Shown here: positions 1-10,599 of the stretch, piece after piece
Numbering within the stretch: position 1 is the first letter of the stretch
Layout of the letters: every line of letters begins with the position of its first letter
Source: Peromyscus leucopus
Taxonomy: Eukaryota > Chordata > Mammalia > Rodentia > Cricetidae
DNA length: 64,000 nucleotides
NCBI RefSeq assembly: GCF_004664715.2
Contig: NC_051083.1
Location: forward strand, 121,896,971-121,960,970
Reading direction: 5' to 3'
The notes under the pieces: model-generated
What the model was told of the DNA's origin: nothing
The model's input: the letters and a program-made list of their open reading frames with translations, nothing else
Databases searched by the model: none
Made by a program: the position numbers and the translations under genes

Positions 1-2419
1 TGCAGGGAGTCATGCATTCTCATTCTGATTTATCTGATTATTAGCATACGGTAGAAAGTACTGTTTCTCATCAAATTTCTGAAGCTTTTATATTTGTTGT
101 CAGACTTTCCATCTCATCCCTAATTTAATGAATCTGTTTCCTCCTCCTTTTTTAAGTTAGGCACACAGTTGCAAATTTTATTTTTAAAAATCATCTATAG
201 ACTTTATCAGCCTTTTCTCCAGAGTTTCATTTTAGATTTTAGGCTTATTACTCATCCACCCACTATTTCTGCCTTCTGGCATTGCTCCTACTTGAAGACA
301 GGAGGTGCAAGCACAATTCATTATGTATTACCTCTTCTTCCTGAGAAACACAAACATTTAATGAAACTCATCTCTCTCTAAGCATCATGTATGTAATTCC
401 CCCATTATACTGCTCTATTCAATTCATAAAAGTTCAAAAATTGTTTGCCTTACTGAAAAGTGTGGATGATTACTTCCACAATTCTCTCAGAATCAAGGTG
501 TTAGCTGTTTTTGTTTTGTTTTGTTTATGAGTATGCTCTTAATTTGCTATTTACTTCTTAGTATGGTTTCATCAAATGCTTTCTTAGTACTTTTATCTTT
601 TCATATTTAAAAAGGAAGCAGATAAATCCATGTATATTACTAATTTTTGTGAATGAATTGTACATATTTGTGAACAAATTTAATCATTATCTTCTGAGTA
701 AATAATGTGATTAGTTTGAAATTTATGCTGTCCTTTTTTAATTAAAATAAGAGCAAGAAGACTCTAGAAATGTATGTTTCCTTGTCAGATTCTAATCTTA
801 TTTATGGGAAATTTTCCAAAAGAAAATGAAATGCTGTTAGTTAATCCTGTAATGTTGCTACTTAACATAAGAATGACAATTTAAGTAAAATATTTCAGTG
901 TGTTAATTTTTATCAAATGCAGGAATTCATGATATTTGATGTGATTTAACAGTAAGATCTCCTATTAGCAGAGTAAAAAAATACAATTGCAATATGCACC
1001 TATTTCTCAGTAAATGGCCATTGTTCATAAAAGAAAAATCCATACACTTTTTGGTGGAAAAGAAATATTCCTGTAGACAAATACATTTTCATAATGCTAG
1101 GTTATGCAAAAGCATTCTCACTGAACATGTTCTCAGATTTCTTAGAGACTGATAGAGATTACGAATATTTAAGAGAGCCAGTTCTCAGAGTTTGGCCTTG
1201 TAACCCTTCATTGTTGAACATATTGAAGAACTGGCATTTTTATGAGTTACAATTTGGGAAATACTTCTGGTAAATAATCAGAGCAGATTTCCAGAGGCAG
1301 GGCTGCCTGGCCTGTGTAAGCAGGTTCCCCAGGCAAGTGTAAGTCTGTACTAACAGACTTTTCAAGTTGATGGTAAATCTTAGAGGACTGTGAACAAAAA
1401 CCAAATATTAATAGGGAGCTAGAGCAAAGAAATTACAGAGGATTAAGGGGCATCTTGTGAGAGGACTGATCCTATGGCTACTGTATACATTTCCAAGGAA
1501 CAAAGGCATACTGTCCATCTCAGGTCATACTAAATTTTAGTTCGCTCTATCTCCTTACTTTTCCCTAAGGCCTCATGGACACTTTCTTACATACACTAGT
1601 GACTTTGGCACTTGGGTACTACAAATGATAATTCCTGGAAATAAGATGTTTCTGTAAAATTGGATTGATGGGCTAAAACTTCAATGATTTTGAGAGGCTA
1701 GAATGTTGTAGTTCTAAAGGCAGATTAAAATGGGTCATGAGCAATCTTTAGCCTACTAAATAGTCATTCTCTTCCCCCTCTGAGTAGGACCTAACATCCT
1801 GACAAATAGATAAAAAGCTTTCAGAATCTAGTAACTTAACAAAATCCCACTTTTTCACCAACCAAATGGCTAAGAACATGAGGTAGTATTCAGTGGTGAC
1901 AGCAGAGTTCTCCCCGTCTTGCTCTAACCCACCCACCTGATGTACCCACCCATGACTTGTAAAATATGCTTATCGATGGCATATGCACACTCTTTCCTGG
2001 AGTTTACACTCATCTAGGACAGTCCCACTCTTAAAATGTATCTCTATTACTAGTTTTACTGGGGTTTTAATCCTACTTATGTAGTACTTGTATCGAACAT
2101 GGAGGACCTGGAGTTTTGAGGTCTCTATGGTGTATAACAGAGCCCTCTTACCTTCCACCTTAGACACTATAGTTTAGAATGTCAGTCAATTTTTGGTCAA
2201 TATTCTTAACTTGTTTGACAGATTTTCCTTCTATTTTGTCCACATGGAGAAGCAATAATCCCAGGTAACATGACAGAATACATGCCAATGAACCACACCG
2301 AATGGTGCCACTACATATGCAAGCTCTCCACCTCATGTGAATGTTCAAATCCTGCTTAGCAACCATCCTATTTGTCCAAGTTCAACTTTTCTCCTAATTC
2401 TCAATACAGCTCACTTAAT
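1..2419. other. AT-rich intronic DNA, no feature recognised
   Basis: No gene, recent SINE or LTR was recognised. The short open frames are interrupted and have low-complexity or random composition. Confidence 0.5.
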
Positions 2420-2700
2420 CCATTCATCTTTCTTCAGTCTTGCCTTCACTGCCTATTGAAACAGAGCTCCTTCCTACATTCTCTTCACCCGCCACTCTTT
2501 CACTACTGACTTACTTAATTGTCACAGAATATATCACAGTTTTTCTTAGCCTTGGTACTTTGCATATGCTACTACATCTTAGTGGGTTACCTGTCTTGGT
2601 TGAAAACAGCTCCCATACAACTGTTTTACCCGGCTTATCTCACAAAGGCAGTTTCCTCACATACTCATGGTTATCAACTAGTATCCTGATTTGCACACAA
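2420..2700 (+). repeat. L2-like ancient LINE remnant
   Basis: Pyrimidine-rich text such as CTTTGCATATGCTACTACAT resembles the L2 3' region. It is strongly diverged and the limits are approximate. Confidence 0.4.
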
Positions 2701-2724
2701 GTCAACTTATTAACTGTTGGGGAA

Positions 2725-2726
<2 letters not shown>

Positions 2727-2764
<38 letters not shown>

Positions 2765-2912
2765 TGGTTTTTCGAGACAGGGTTTCTCTGTGTAGCTTTG
2801 CGCCTTTCCTGGAGCTCACTTGGTAGCCCAGGCTGGCCTCGAACTCAAAGAGATCCGCCTGGCTCTGCCTCCCGAGTGCTGGGATTAAAGGCGTGCGCCA
2901 CCACCACCCGGC
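2727..2912 (-). mobile_element. B1 SINE with (AAT)n tail
   Basis: The B1 body lies at 2766-2912 in antisense, from GAGACAGGGTTTCTCTGTGT to the CCACCACCCGGC head. Its 3' tail on the minus strand has become a pure AAT microsatellite (about 2725-2765). Near-identical flanks GGGGAATA at 2719-2726 and 2913-2920 are the target-site duplication. The right-arm variant with CTTTGCGCCTTTCC is the cricetid type. Confidence 0.93.
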
Positions 2913-2931
2913 GGGGAATAATATTTTAAGG

Positions 2932-3176
2932 TGTGTTACTTTTGTTTATGTTGCATTTGTTTAACTCTGTGAAGCTGTGTTACTGTGCCTGCGTAAAACA
3001 CTTGATGATCTAATAAAGAAATGAACGGCCAACAGCAAGGCAAGGGAAAGGATAGGTGGGGGTGGCAGGCAGAGAGAAGATATAGGAGAAATCTGGGAGG
3101 AAAGGAGAAAGAAATGTAAGAGGAAAAAGGAGGACTTCAGGGGCCAACCACCCAGCTACACAGCCAGACATGGAGT

Positions 3177-3219
<43 letters not shown>

Positions 3220-3415
3220 GTATACAGGACTGTAGAAAGATAGGCCAAAGATAGACAAGATATTTTAAAGTTAAGAAAAGCTGGCTAGAAATAAGTGAAG
3301 CTAACACCAAGCATTTATAATTAAGAATAAACCTCCCTGTGTGATTTATGTGGGATCTGGGTAATGGGCCCCCCAAAGGAGTAAAGCAAAGCAAAACCAA
3401 CAACTATTAACACCC
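2932..3415 (+). mobile_element. LTR-type repeat containing a (GAAA)n tract
   Basis: The element starts near TGTGTTACT and has CTAATAAAG at about 3010. It continues with GGCTGGCTAG-type text and ends with GGGCCCCCCAAA and an A/C-rich end. This matches my recollection of an abundant rodent ERV LTR. A (GAAA)n microsatellite lies at 3176-3219. No clean target-site duplication was found, so the ends are approximate. Confidence 0.55.
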
Positions 3416-4304
3416 AAGCTTTCCTTAAAAAGAGGGAATTTATGGTTCACTGTCGAGACTATAATAAACAAAAACTGAGCATAAAGTCATTAAACAACTT
3501 CTGATTAGCCACAATTAAATAGAAATGATCAACCTTTCACAAAGCTCTTCCTATCTCTCCCCATTAGAGCTGGGGTAAATGTTCCTACTCTGTGCTACCC
3601 AAGGTCACTAAACTTGACTCACTATATTGTAATTTCACGCTTATATGGCAGGTTTTCTAACTAAAGTGTGAACTTTGTAAAGGGAAAAGGAAATGTCCAC
3701 ATTTACATCTATATCCACATGTCAGAAGGCCCAAGAGCACTCCCAGGTTTGGGGATTCACTGGGATTCTCAGAATTCAGGAAATTGTCACAACCACATTT
3801 CCAATTTATCCCAACAAAAACACACAAAGTAAAATCAGCAAACGGGAAAGCACACATAAAGCAAATCTCAGAAGAAAGTAGGTAAAGCTTGCAAGGGTCT
3901 TCTCTCAGTGAAGCCATGCAGTACACACTTAATTCCTACAGCAAACTGCAGTGACACATGAAATTTTATCTACCAGGAATGATCATTAAACTCAGTGCTC
4001 AAGGATTTGGCAGGCAGAAGTTGGTCATGTGAATACTTTCTGGCAAACATATAACAATGTTCCAGACATCCCAAATGAAAAGAAGTGTTCTGCATGAGCC
4101 ACATTGTGCAGACAATTTAGACACTTTGTCATTTAAAAAACTGTTGAGAAGCTTCTGAAATTCAAATTCTCAGGTGTCAGCCAATGAACAATCATGTAAG
4201 CTAGTCTTTCAAAAGAGAGCCAGCAAGCCTTCTATGTCAACTCTTGTCTTCACAATCCATAATTCCCAGGACTGATCATGATACAGAATATTCATTCATT
4301 CATC
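3416..4304. other. Unique intronic DNA, no feature recognised
   Basis: Nothing beyond short chance open frames was recognised. Confidence 0.5.
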
Positions 4305-4525
4305 AGTGAATGAAGAATGAATGAGTGGCAGACAATGAGACAGACCAATCACTTATGTTATCCCATGACTTTTCACAATAATCCAGTAAGCAAACATCCT
4401 TTTTATAATGGTTAACAGACAGAAACTGTCTCCAGGAGGTTAGACAGCATATTCAGAGTCCCAGCAATAAGGCTAGAATTTGATTTCCTAGATGCCTAAT
4501 ACATATACTGTGCCATTCTTTTCAT
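4305..4525 (+). repeat. MIR-like ancient SINE
   Basis: The region has the MIR layout: CAGACAATGAGAC, then ACAATAATCCAGTAAG, then AGACAGAAACTG, then CCAGCAATAAGGCTAGAATT. It is diverged and the limits are approximate. Confidence 0.55.
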
Positions 4526-4744
4526 AGTACCACAAGTGGCTAATTTGGAAGAATGGAACAGAAGCAAATAAGTAGAATAGAGTAGCAGAAATGATATAGT
4601 GAAAGAGAAGCAAAACCCCAAAATGCTTTTAGACACATACCAAATAAGTTTGCAAGAGTTCTCAAAAGGCATTCATGGCTTGGTACCTGAATGCTGGTTT
4701 GAGGTTGCAGAGCTGTAGGCAGATATGATAGATCACAAGCATAT

Positions 4745-5100
4745 TGGCTAGTTGTATGTCAACTTGACACATGCTAGAGTCGTAGAGAGGAAGGATCCTC
4801 AAGAGAGAAAAGGCTGTAAGATCAGGCTGTAAAGCATTTTCTCAATTAGTGATCAATGAGGGAGGACCCAGCCCATGCTGGATGGTGCCATCTCCTGGCT
4901 GGTGGTCCTGGGTTCTATAAGCAGGCTGAGCAAGCCGTGGGAAGAAAGCCAGTAAGCAACATCTTTGATTAGTTCCTACCTCTAGGTTCTTGCCTTTGTT
5001 TGAGTTCCTGTCCTGACTTCCTTTTATAATGAACTGTTATAAAGAAGTGTGCATGAAATCAAACCTTTGCTGCCCAAGTTGCAGAACTGGCTGATGAGTA
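4745..5100 (+). repeat. Rodent medium-reiterated repeat (TGTCAACTTGACA family), copy 1
   Basis: The head is TATGTCAACTTGACACA. The body includes GGGAGGACCCAGCCCATG and GCAGGCTGAGCAAGCC, and the tail is near CAAACCTTTGCTGCCCAAG. The same family recurs at 39.1 kb (sense) and 34.8 kb (antisense). The family name is not asserted. Confidence 0.7.
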
Positions 5101-6075
5101 AACTATGGGCCAAGTGTAGAATTTTTCTGTGAGGACAAAGAAGGAGTCAAAGATGACTTCATTGTCTGGATGGAGAAACATCGTGGTGTGATTTTCCAGG
5201 AACACAATACATAGGATAGCTTTGGTGTGGTAGGTAGAATGTCCTTGGTTTGAACTAGGATTGATTTAGAGAGACACACGAAAGCTTGAAAGTAGACAAA
5301 AAGAAAAAAAAATAGTTACTTAAGTCTGGGATTTTTATGTGTAACACAGACTGAAGGTGAAGATTTAAATCTTACTGTGCTGTTCACATCTGTATACTTT
5401 AACTGGAGATAGGCACATTTTGACCTGGACTCCACTCCTTCCTCCCTCTTTTCTGTTTTCTCTTGCAGGTATTTTTGTCACATATACACAAAGGTAACTT
5501 TGAAAGGGCCTAATATAACATCCAACCAATGAGTTTCCTTTCTTCTACCCTCTCCCTCCTTCAAATGTTTTCTGCATTATATCTTTCTGATCTTATGTAC
5601 AGTACACACCAATTCCCTGGTTCTTCTTGTCATTTGTCTCTACATTGGTCTTCTATTCTACTTCAACAGCATAATCTGGCAGCATGTATATGCTTGAGTA
5701 TATGCACAGTGTTCAGGAAGAGTGGTAATCAGAGTAATTTAATTAAAAAATCATGTGTACTATGTCATCTCTTGTGACTTCTCGTCTAACTCAGCATGAA
5801 AATTAAAATTGCTGTATTGACTGCCAGGGCTCTCCATACTCTCATTCCTACTATCTCAGGAATTTCAGTTCCCATCACTCTCTGATATTCACAGTACCCC
5901 AGACACTTATCTTTTTCACTAAGCCTTAAATATAGCAATTACCTCTTTCCTTGGGGTCTTTGAACCTGCTCTTGTCTCTGTCTAAAATAGCCTGTTCCTG
6001 CATGGTTCCCTCTCCCACTTCCTCTGCTAAAAATGCCATCTCCTGTAAGTTATTACTCCCTATAAATTAGTGCCC
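5101..6075. other. Mostly unique DNA with a weak L2-like stretch
   Basis: Nothing coding was recognised. About 5,780-6,060 is pyrimidine-rich and resembles diverged L2, but too weakly to call. Confidence 0.35.
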
Positions 6076-6081
6076 CTTACC

Positions 6082-6172
6082 TCTAGCCTTTGTATCTAGT
6101 GGCTGTCTGTTCTCTGACCCCAGAAAAATTTATTAGAGTACACAATATTTTGGGGGACACAATACCACCACA
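6082..6172 (-). mobile_element. Truncated 3' LTR of the provirus
   Basis: It begins TGTGGTGGTATTGTGTCC as in the 5' LTR, includes TAATAAA, and stops after 91 bases at CTAGA. The remaining 430 or so bases of LTR are absent. Confidence 0.75.
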
Positions 6173-6190
6173 TTTCCTCTCTTTTTGTCT
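6173..6190 (-). other. Polypurine tract of the provirus
   Basis: AGACAAAAAGAGAGGAAA directly precedes the second LTR start on the minus strand, the expected place for plus-strand priming in a retrovirus. Confidence 0.75.
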
Positions 6191-6962
6191 AAAATTAAAA
6201 AAGCTTATAACTAATACAAGAAAAACTATCTTCAATAAGTATATGCAATATAGTCAAGATTACATTAACAATGTCTAGTCCATTAACATTTGACAGATCC
6301 AGACAAAAAACTCCATTATATATATTAACAATGTCCAGTCCAGTAACATCTGATAAACTCAGACCAAAAAATTTTCATTACTTATCTTATTTAAAACAAG
6401 TAGTTCCTTTTTAAAAGTAGATTCCATAATCTCCCTTTTTATCTTATCATATCCATATTCTCTCTTTTTTCTTTTCATAATACATTCAGTAGTCTACCTT
6501 TTGTCATTTTTATATCTTCCCCTTTTTCTTCAGTGTAGATTCAATGATCTACCTATTTATCCTATTATTTATCTTCTTTCTCAGAGTAGATTCAATGATC
6601 TATCTCATATCTTATTCTCTTTTTCTTTTTGCTTTCTAGGGGTGAAGATATCTTTAGGGAATCTTGAAAAGAAAATTTGGGGGTTAATCATCAAGTCCTG
6701 TATCGTTTGTCCAGTCTCTGCATAATAGGAAAGTTCAGGGCTTGTTTCAAGTCCTTGTTTGAGTAGTCTGTCAGGCTGGATCATCTCAACTAGTCCTCTC
6801 GAAATTGTTCTGACCAGTTTGTAGTCCAAAGTCAATTTTTCCATGGTGTTAATCGGCTTAATGGCTTTATCATAGTCCATGTGGAATCATCGTTGTAGGA
6901 TCCTGTCATCTTTTTGAAGATTTCAAAGTCACTGTTAGGCATGGTCATGGTTTCCTGCAGAC
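6191..6962 (-). other. 3' internal region of the provirus, degenerate tandem repeats
   Basis: An unrecognised open frame of 91 codons starts with ATG at 6880 and stops at 6605 on the minus strand. It is rich in K, E and L and has no motif I know. Downstream, 6,400-6,640 holds degenerate repeats around GTAGATTCAATGATCTA. At 6,268-6,360 a segment of about 64 bases is doubled (AACAATGTCTAGTCC and AACAATGTCCAGTCC). This looks like noncoding structure rather than retroviral genes. Confidence 0.5.
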
Positions 6963-6984
6963 TTTTTTTTTTTTTTTTTTTTTT

Positions 6985-7285
6985 GCCTCCTCTGTGGTTT
7001 GGAGCAATCACAGTCTGATAAATGTCTGTCTCTTTGGAACCTTGAACATTCTTCCCTAGAACAGAAAATCTTCACAACAATTTCTCCCCACCATTTGTCT
7101 TGCCAAACTTTTCCAAACTGACCTTTGCCGATGCTTTCTTGTAACACGATGGTCCTGGCAATTCTTCTCTGAACCAGCAGCAGTAAACCCTTTGTCCCAG
7201 GTAGCAGCATCACCGCAGTCACCAACACGATGAGAAGGAGCTGGCAACGTGGAGCAATAGACACTGCTTCCATGGTCCCACCACT
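6985..7285 (-). pseudogene. Tgfbr1: Rearranged Tgfbr1 (TGF-beta receptor I) retrosequence inside the provirus
   Basis: The minus-strand frame from ATG at 7273 reads [18 protein letters not shown], closely matching the TGFBR1 signal peptide, including an ACC ATG G context. At about residue 29 (near 7,186) it jumps straight into the receptor kinase start: [20 protein letters not shown], glycine loop GKGQFGKV (residues 49-56), and VVKIF with the ATP-binding lysine at residue 68. The cysteine-rich ectodomain, membrane segment and most of the GS segment are missing. A one-base insertion near 7,030-7,035 shifts the frame. At about 7,006 a second jump joins a later kinase segment (IAPNHR-like), ending in a run of 22 A on the minus strand. 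Exon-joined sequence shows an RNA origin. The fragment cannot make a kinase or a receptor. Family recognition is from memory. Confidence 0.8.
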
Positions 7286-7324
7286 GTTTGTGGCTCAGTC
7301 CAGGCAAAAGTTTCTCCCAAGCCT

Positions 7325-7407
7325 TCTAGGCTGGCCTTAAACTCGGGATCCTACTGCCTCTGTCTCCTTCAGCAAATCCTACCAGCATGCGCCACCACAA
7401 CCGGCAC
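7325..7407 (-). repeat. B1-like fragment inside the provirus
   Basis: On the minus strand, GCCGG-GTGGTGGCGCATGC is followed by GAGACAGAGGCAG and then AAGGCCAGCCTAG. It lacks part of the usual CTTTAATCCC head and the right end. It lies between the primer site and the Tgfbr1-derived piece. Confidence 0.6.
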
Positions 7408-7430
7408 TTTTTCGTGAATTCATACCACAA

Positions 7431-7443
7431 ACGTTGGGCGCCA
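7431..7443 (-). other. Primer binding site of the provirus
   Basis: TGGCGCCCAACGT starts two bases after the LTR end on the minus strand. This resembles the lysine-tRNA type primer sites (TGGCGCC) used by ERVK and IAP-type elements. Confidence 0.75.
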
Positions 7444-7445
7444 GA

Positions 7446-7963
7446 TGTAGCAGGAATCTTAAAAGTTCTTATTAATAAAATCAAACCCGAGGCCAGTTAT
7501 CGGGGTCAATGCTGGTAGATCAGAGAGACAGAACAAGCCACAGCTATCTCACCTTGCCAATTCCTCAGCTGGTCCTGTTTCCTCAGACTGGAAGCTTCTG
7601 TGTCCTCATCCCAATGGCTCTCAGCTGAACTGCTGCTTAAAAGCCTGAATGCTTAACCAGACACATGTTTAACCAGCCAAATACTACTAGTTTCTGGTCC
7701 TCACACCTTATATACCTTTCTGCTTTCTACCATCACTCACTAGGATTAAAGGCTCACTTTCTGGGATTAAAGGTGTGAGTCACCATGCCTGGCTGTTTCC
7801 AATGTGGCCTTGAACTCACAGAGATCCCAGATGGATTTCTGCCTCTGGAATGCTAGGATTAAAGGCGTGTGCTATCACTGCCTGACTAGTGGCTTTTCTG
7901 TTCTCTGACCCCAAATAAGTTTATTAAGGTACACAATATTTTGGGGGACATAATACCACCACA
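7446..7963 (-). mobile_element. 5' LTR of the deleted provirus
   Basis: The LTR begins TGTGGTGGTATT and ends with CTACA on the minus strand, 518 bases. AATAAA occurs early in it, within the first 50 bases. A TATATAAG box lies at about 7712-7719. Two B1-like segments (GCCTTTAATCC at about 7860 and 7775) are built into its U3 part. Its first 90 bases match the remnant at 6082-6172. Confidence 0.85.
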
Positions 7964-8002
7964 CTTACCTATATGTAAACCTGGACCTCTGCTGCTTGTC
8001 AC

Positions 8003-8494
8003 TGTAGCTGAACTTCCAAGAGGTCTTATTAAATAAAAAACACTGAGCCAAATATAGGTGTGAATGCCTTAGAGAGATCAGGGAAATAGTGAGAACCACC
8101 AGCCAACCTTACCTCACCAGCTCTGCAGCTTCCAAAATGCCACAACAACCTGTCTACCCAGCTTTTGTTGCCTTGCTGTTCTGCCCTCTCATTGGCTATC
8201 TTAGCCCAGCTACCTCACTTCCTTGTCACTGCCTGTCTGTACAGACCTCTAGGTCTCTATGGTTGGTACTGGGATTAAAGGCGTGTGTCACCAAGCTTGG
8301 CTCTGTTCCCTAGTATGGCCTTGAACACACAGAGACCCTGCCTGCCAAGTGATCAGATTAAGGGCATGTGCTACCACTACCTGAATTTTGTGTTGACTTG
8401 AAATGGCTTGCTATTTTCTCTGATCTCCAGGCAAACTTTATTAGCATACAAATAAAGTATCACCACATTTCAGCACAAATAAAATATCACCACA
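8003..8494 (-). mobile_element. Solo LTR, ERVK-like
   Basis: Minus-strand text starts TGTGGTGATATTTT and ends AGCTACA, 492 bases. TGCTAATAAAG lies near the start and two CTTTAATCC-type B1-like segments inside. Flanks TGTCAC (7997-8002) and GGTCAC (8495-8500) are a 6-bp duplication with one mismatch. It is related to, but distinct from, the LTR at 7446-7963. No internal sequence remains, so it is a recombination product. Confidence 0.8.
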
Positions 8495-8754
8495 GGTCAC
8501 AGCATTCCTTACTTCTCAGGTACTCCATAGTCACACCCTGCTTACGTTACTGTTTCTGGACCTCATTGAATGTAAATTCAACAAGGACAAGACATTTGTT
8601 GTCAATTAATCCCTGGCTTACTCTCACAGTCTAGGAAAATATCTAAAATGTAGTAAATGTTCAATAATTATTCATGCAATGAATTGTAACTACATTGACC
8701 TTTACAAAATATGAATGTAAGTTGGATCATTTTATACCAGGCTTAAAACCATTA

Positions 8755-9450
8755 ATGACTCCCTTTTCCTTTTAGAAAAGGACTCAAATCCAGCATCATT
8801 TTGTGACAACACCTTTGCTCCTTCTGCTTTAGGCTTTCTGGACTCCCTGTTCAACTACCACAATGCTAGTACTTTTGGTACTTATACACCCTCTAGCATG
8901 TTGGCCCTACTCTCCACAATGCTTGCCTCTCTTCTTATCATAGCCTTCCATCCCAGCAGAAAAGTCACACTTCTTGAGGAAAGCCTTAGAATCGCTAGAC
9001 TAAGGCAAGTGTAGTGGGTAGCCATTCCAGCTTGGATCTGGAAGTTCCAACCCCCATTGAGACTCTGGCAACTCTCATGCCTATGAGGCAGGGCCAGGGG
9101 AGGTGCCTGGAGACCCAAGAGTTGTATGGGCCAGCACTCTCTCTGTGTGCTCTCTCTGTGCCAGGACCCTGAACATTGGAGGTGGACGGAGCAGAGCTCC
9201 AGAGAACACCGCTGGACTGCAATACACCTTTCCCAGACCCTGCGACCTACCTATCACTTAATTTGTGAGTTACGCCATTAAATAAATATCCTTTTAACTA
9301 CGTGGAGTGGCCAAAATAATTTCACCAATAGGCAAGTGTCCAGTGGCTTGTACATCTTCTTTACAGCCTTTCTCCCTTCTGTTGTTAACTTGTTCATCTC
9401 TAACTCTTCATTGTCCTATTTCCATAATAAACAATTTTACATGTTACTTT
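8755..9450 (+). repeat. L2 remnant split by an LTR-like insertion
   Basis: ATTAATGACTCCC through CTTGAGGAAAGCCTTAGAAT resembles the L2 3' region. The L2-like text resumes after 9336 (GTGTCCAGTGGCTTGTACAT). Divergence is high. Confidence 0.5.
9010..9329 (+). mobile_element. LTR-like element starting TGTAGTGGGTAGCC
   Basis: This 320-bp block is flanked by the 7-bp direct repeat AGGCAAG (9003-9009 and 9330-9336). It starts with TG and has AATAAA at about 9280 near its 3' end, suggesting plus orientation. It contains CTCTCTCTGTGTGCTCTCTC. It resembles a common rodent solo LTR. It interrupts the L2 remnant, so it is younger. Confidence 0.7.
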
Positions 9451-9800
9451 TATATTCCTGTGACCAACTAGCTGACAGAAAGAACTTAGAGAAGAAGGAT
9501 TGATATGGGCTCATCAGTTCAGACAGTTCAGGCCATCATATTTGTCCATATGCTGTTAATCACAGAACAGATGTGAAGCAGAGAAAGGGAGTACAGAATG
9601 AGACCAGGACAAGACACAGCCTCTAAGGACAGGTCCTTAGTGAACTACTTCCTTCTACTAGGCTCCATCTGCTACTATTACCATGTGCCAATCATATTGT
9701 CATATTATGATTCCAACAATAAATTACTCCATTGATGGGAGATTTAATGATTTATTGTCTGGAAATACCCATAAAGACATAGCCAGAGATGGGTTTTAAT
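9451..9800 (+). repeat. Diverged rodent repeat
   Basis: The layout CTGTGACCAACTAGCTGACAG, GAAGAAGGATTGATATGGGC, AAGCAGAGAAAGG, then ACTTCCTTCTACTAGGCTCC recalls a widespread rodent LTR-type repeat. The family is not asserted. Confidence 0.4.
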
Positions 9801-10599
9801 AACTCTCTAGGCCTTTCTCAGTCTACTTGAGTTTACCATAAAGGTTAACCATCACAACCATGAAGATGGATATCAAATCTATGCCATGAAATTTTCTGGT
9901 TCCTAGAAGGCAAATAGTAGAAACAGTAACCATCTCAAAGCAAGAGTCTGGTAATGCAACTCAGTCAACATTATGGTCTGTAAACACAAAACATGGTTTT
10001 GATACACTTTGAGAATCACCTACCAGTTACTCTCAGGACCAGAAAAAGGAGTTCCTTGGAGTTCAAGGCTGACCAGAGATGTTTCAAGGCTCAAAGCAAA
10101 TGCTCTGAATAGAGTAGCCTTGAGACAAAATGAGCCAACCCTGTGCCTTCTGTGAGACCTAAACTGGTGCCATAAACACTGGTTCTTTTTAAGTGCATCT
10201 GTTTCCAAAACTCAGTTATGATAAATGTGTTTCATCACATTTTTCTAAGCTGCAAGCAATGACTGAGATGTTTATTGTCAATATTTTAGTTGTCAAGTGA
10301 AAAAATAGCACAGATAATCAGTTGCAGGTTCTGTGGATAAAAATGACAACTGAAAGAGAGAAATGATAAAAATATCACCATATAAAAACATAAATGGCAT
10401 CACAGACAATCAAATAGACAAAATGTAAAATTTCAGAGAGTAACAAAATACTTTATAAGAATACCTCAATTAAGTACACAGTTCTTCAAAACTTGCTACT
10501 AAATAGTGTATATTTACCTCTTAATAGTTTAAGGGAATAAATGGCTCCAGGCTTTTAGATGTACAATGATTAATAACAAAGACTGCCTATATATTTTCA
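9801..10599. other. AT-rich unique DNA, no feature recognised
   Basis: Nothing was recognised. Confidence 0.5.

Larger units (their letters stand above)
6076..7969 (-). mobile_element. Deleted ERVK-like provirus carrying Tgfbr1-derived sequence
   Basis: Read on the minus strand, the element has a complete LTR (7963-7446), a 2-base spacer and a primer binding site. About 1.25 kb of internal sequence follows, then a purine tract and the first 91 bases of a second LTR (6172-6082). No gag, pol or env coding is recognisable, so it is a non-autonomous or gutted copy. CTTACC occurs directly outside both edges (6076-6081 and 7964-7969), which would suit a 6-bp integration duplication. However, a truncated 3' LTR is not expected to end exactly there. 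The internal region includes a B1-like piece, a Tgfbr1-derived piece and a repetitive 3' part. Confidence 0.8.
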
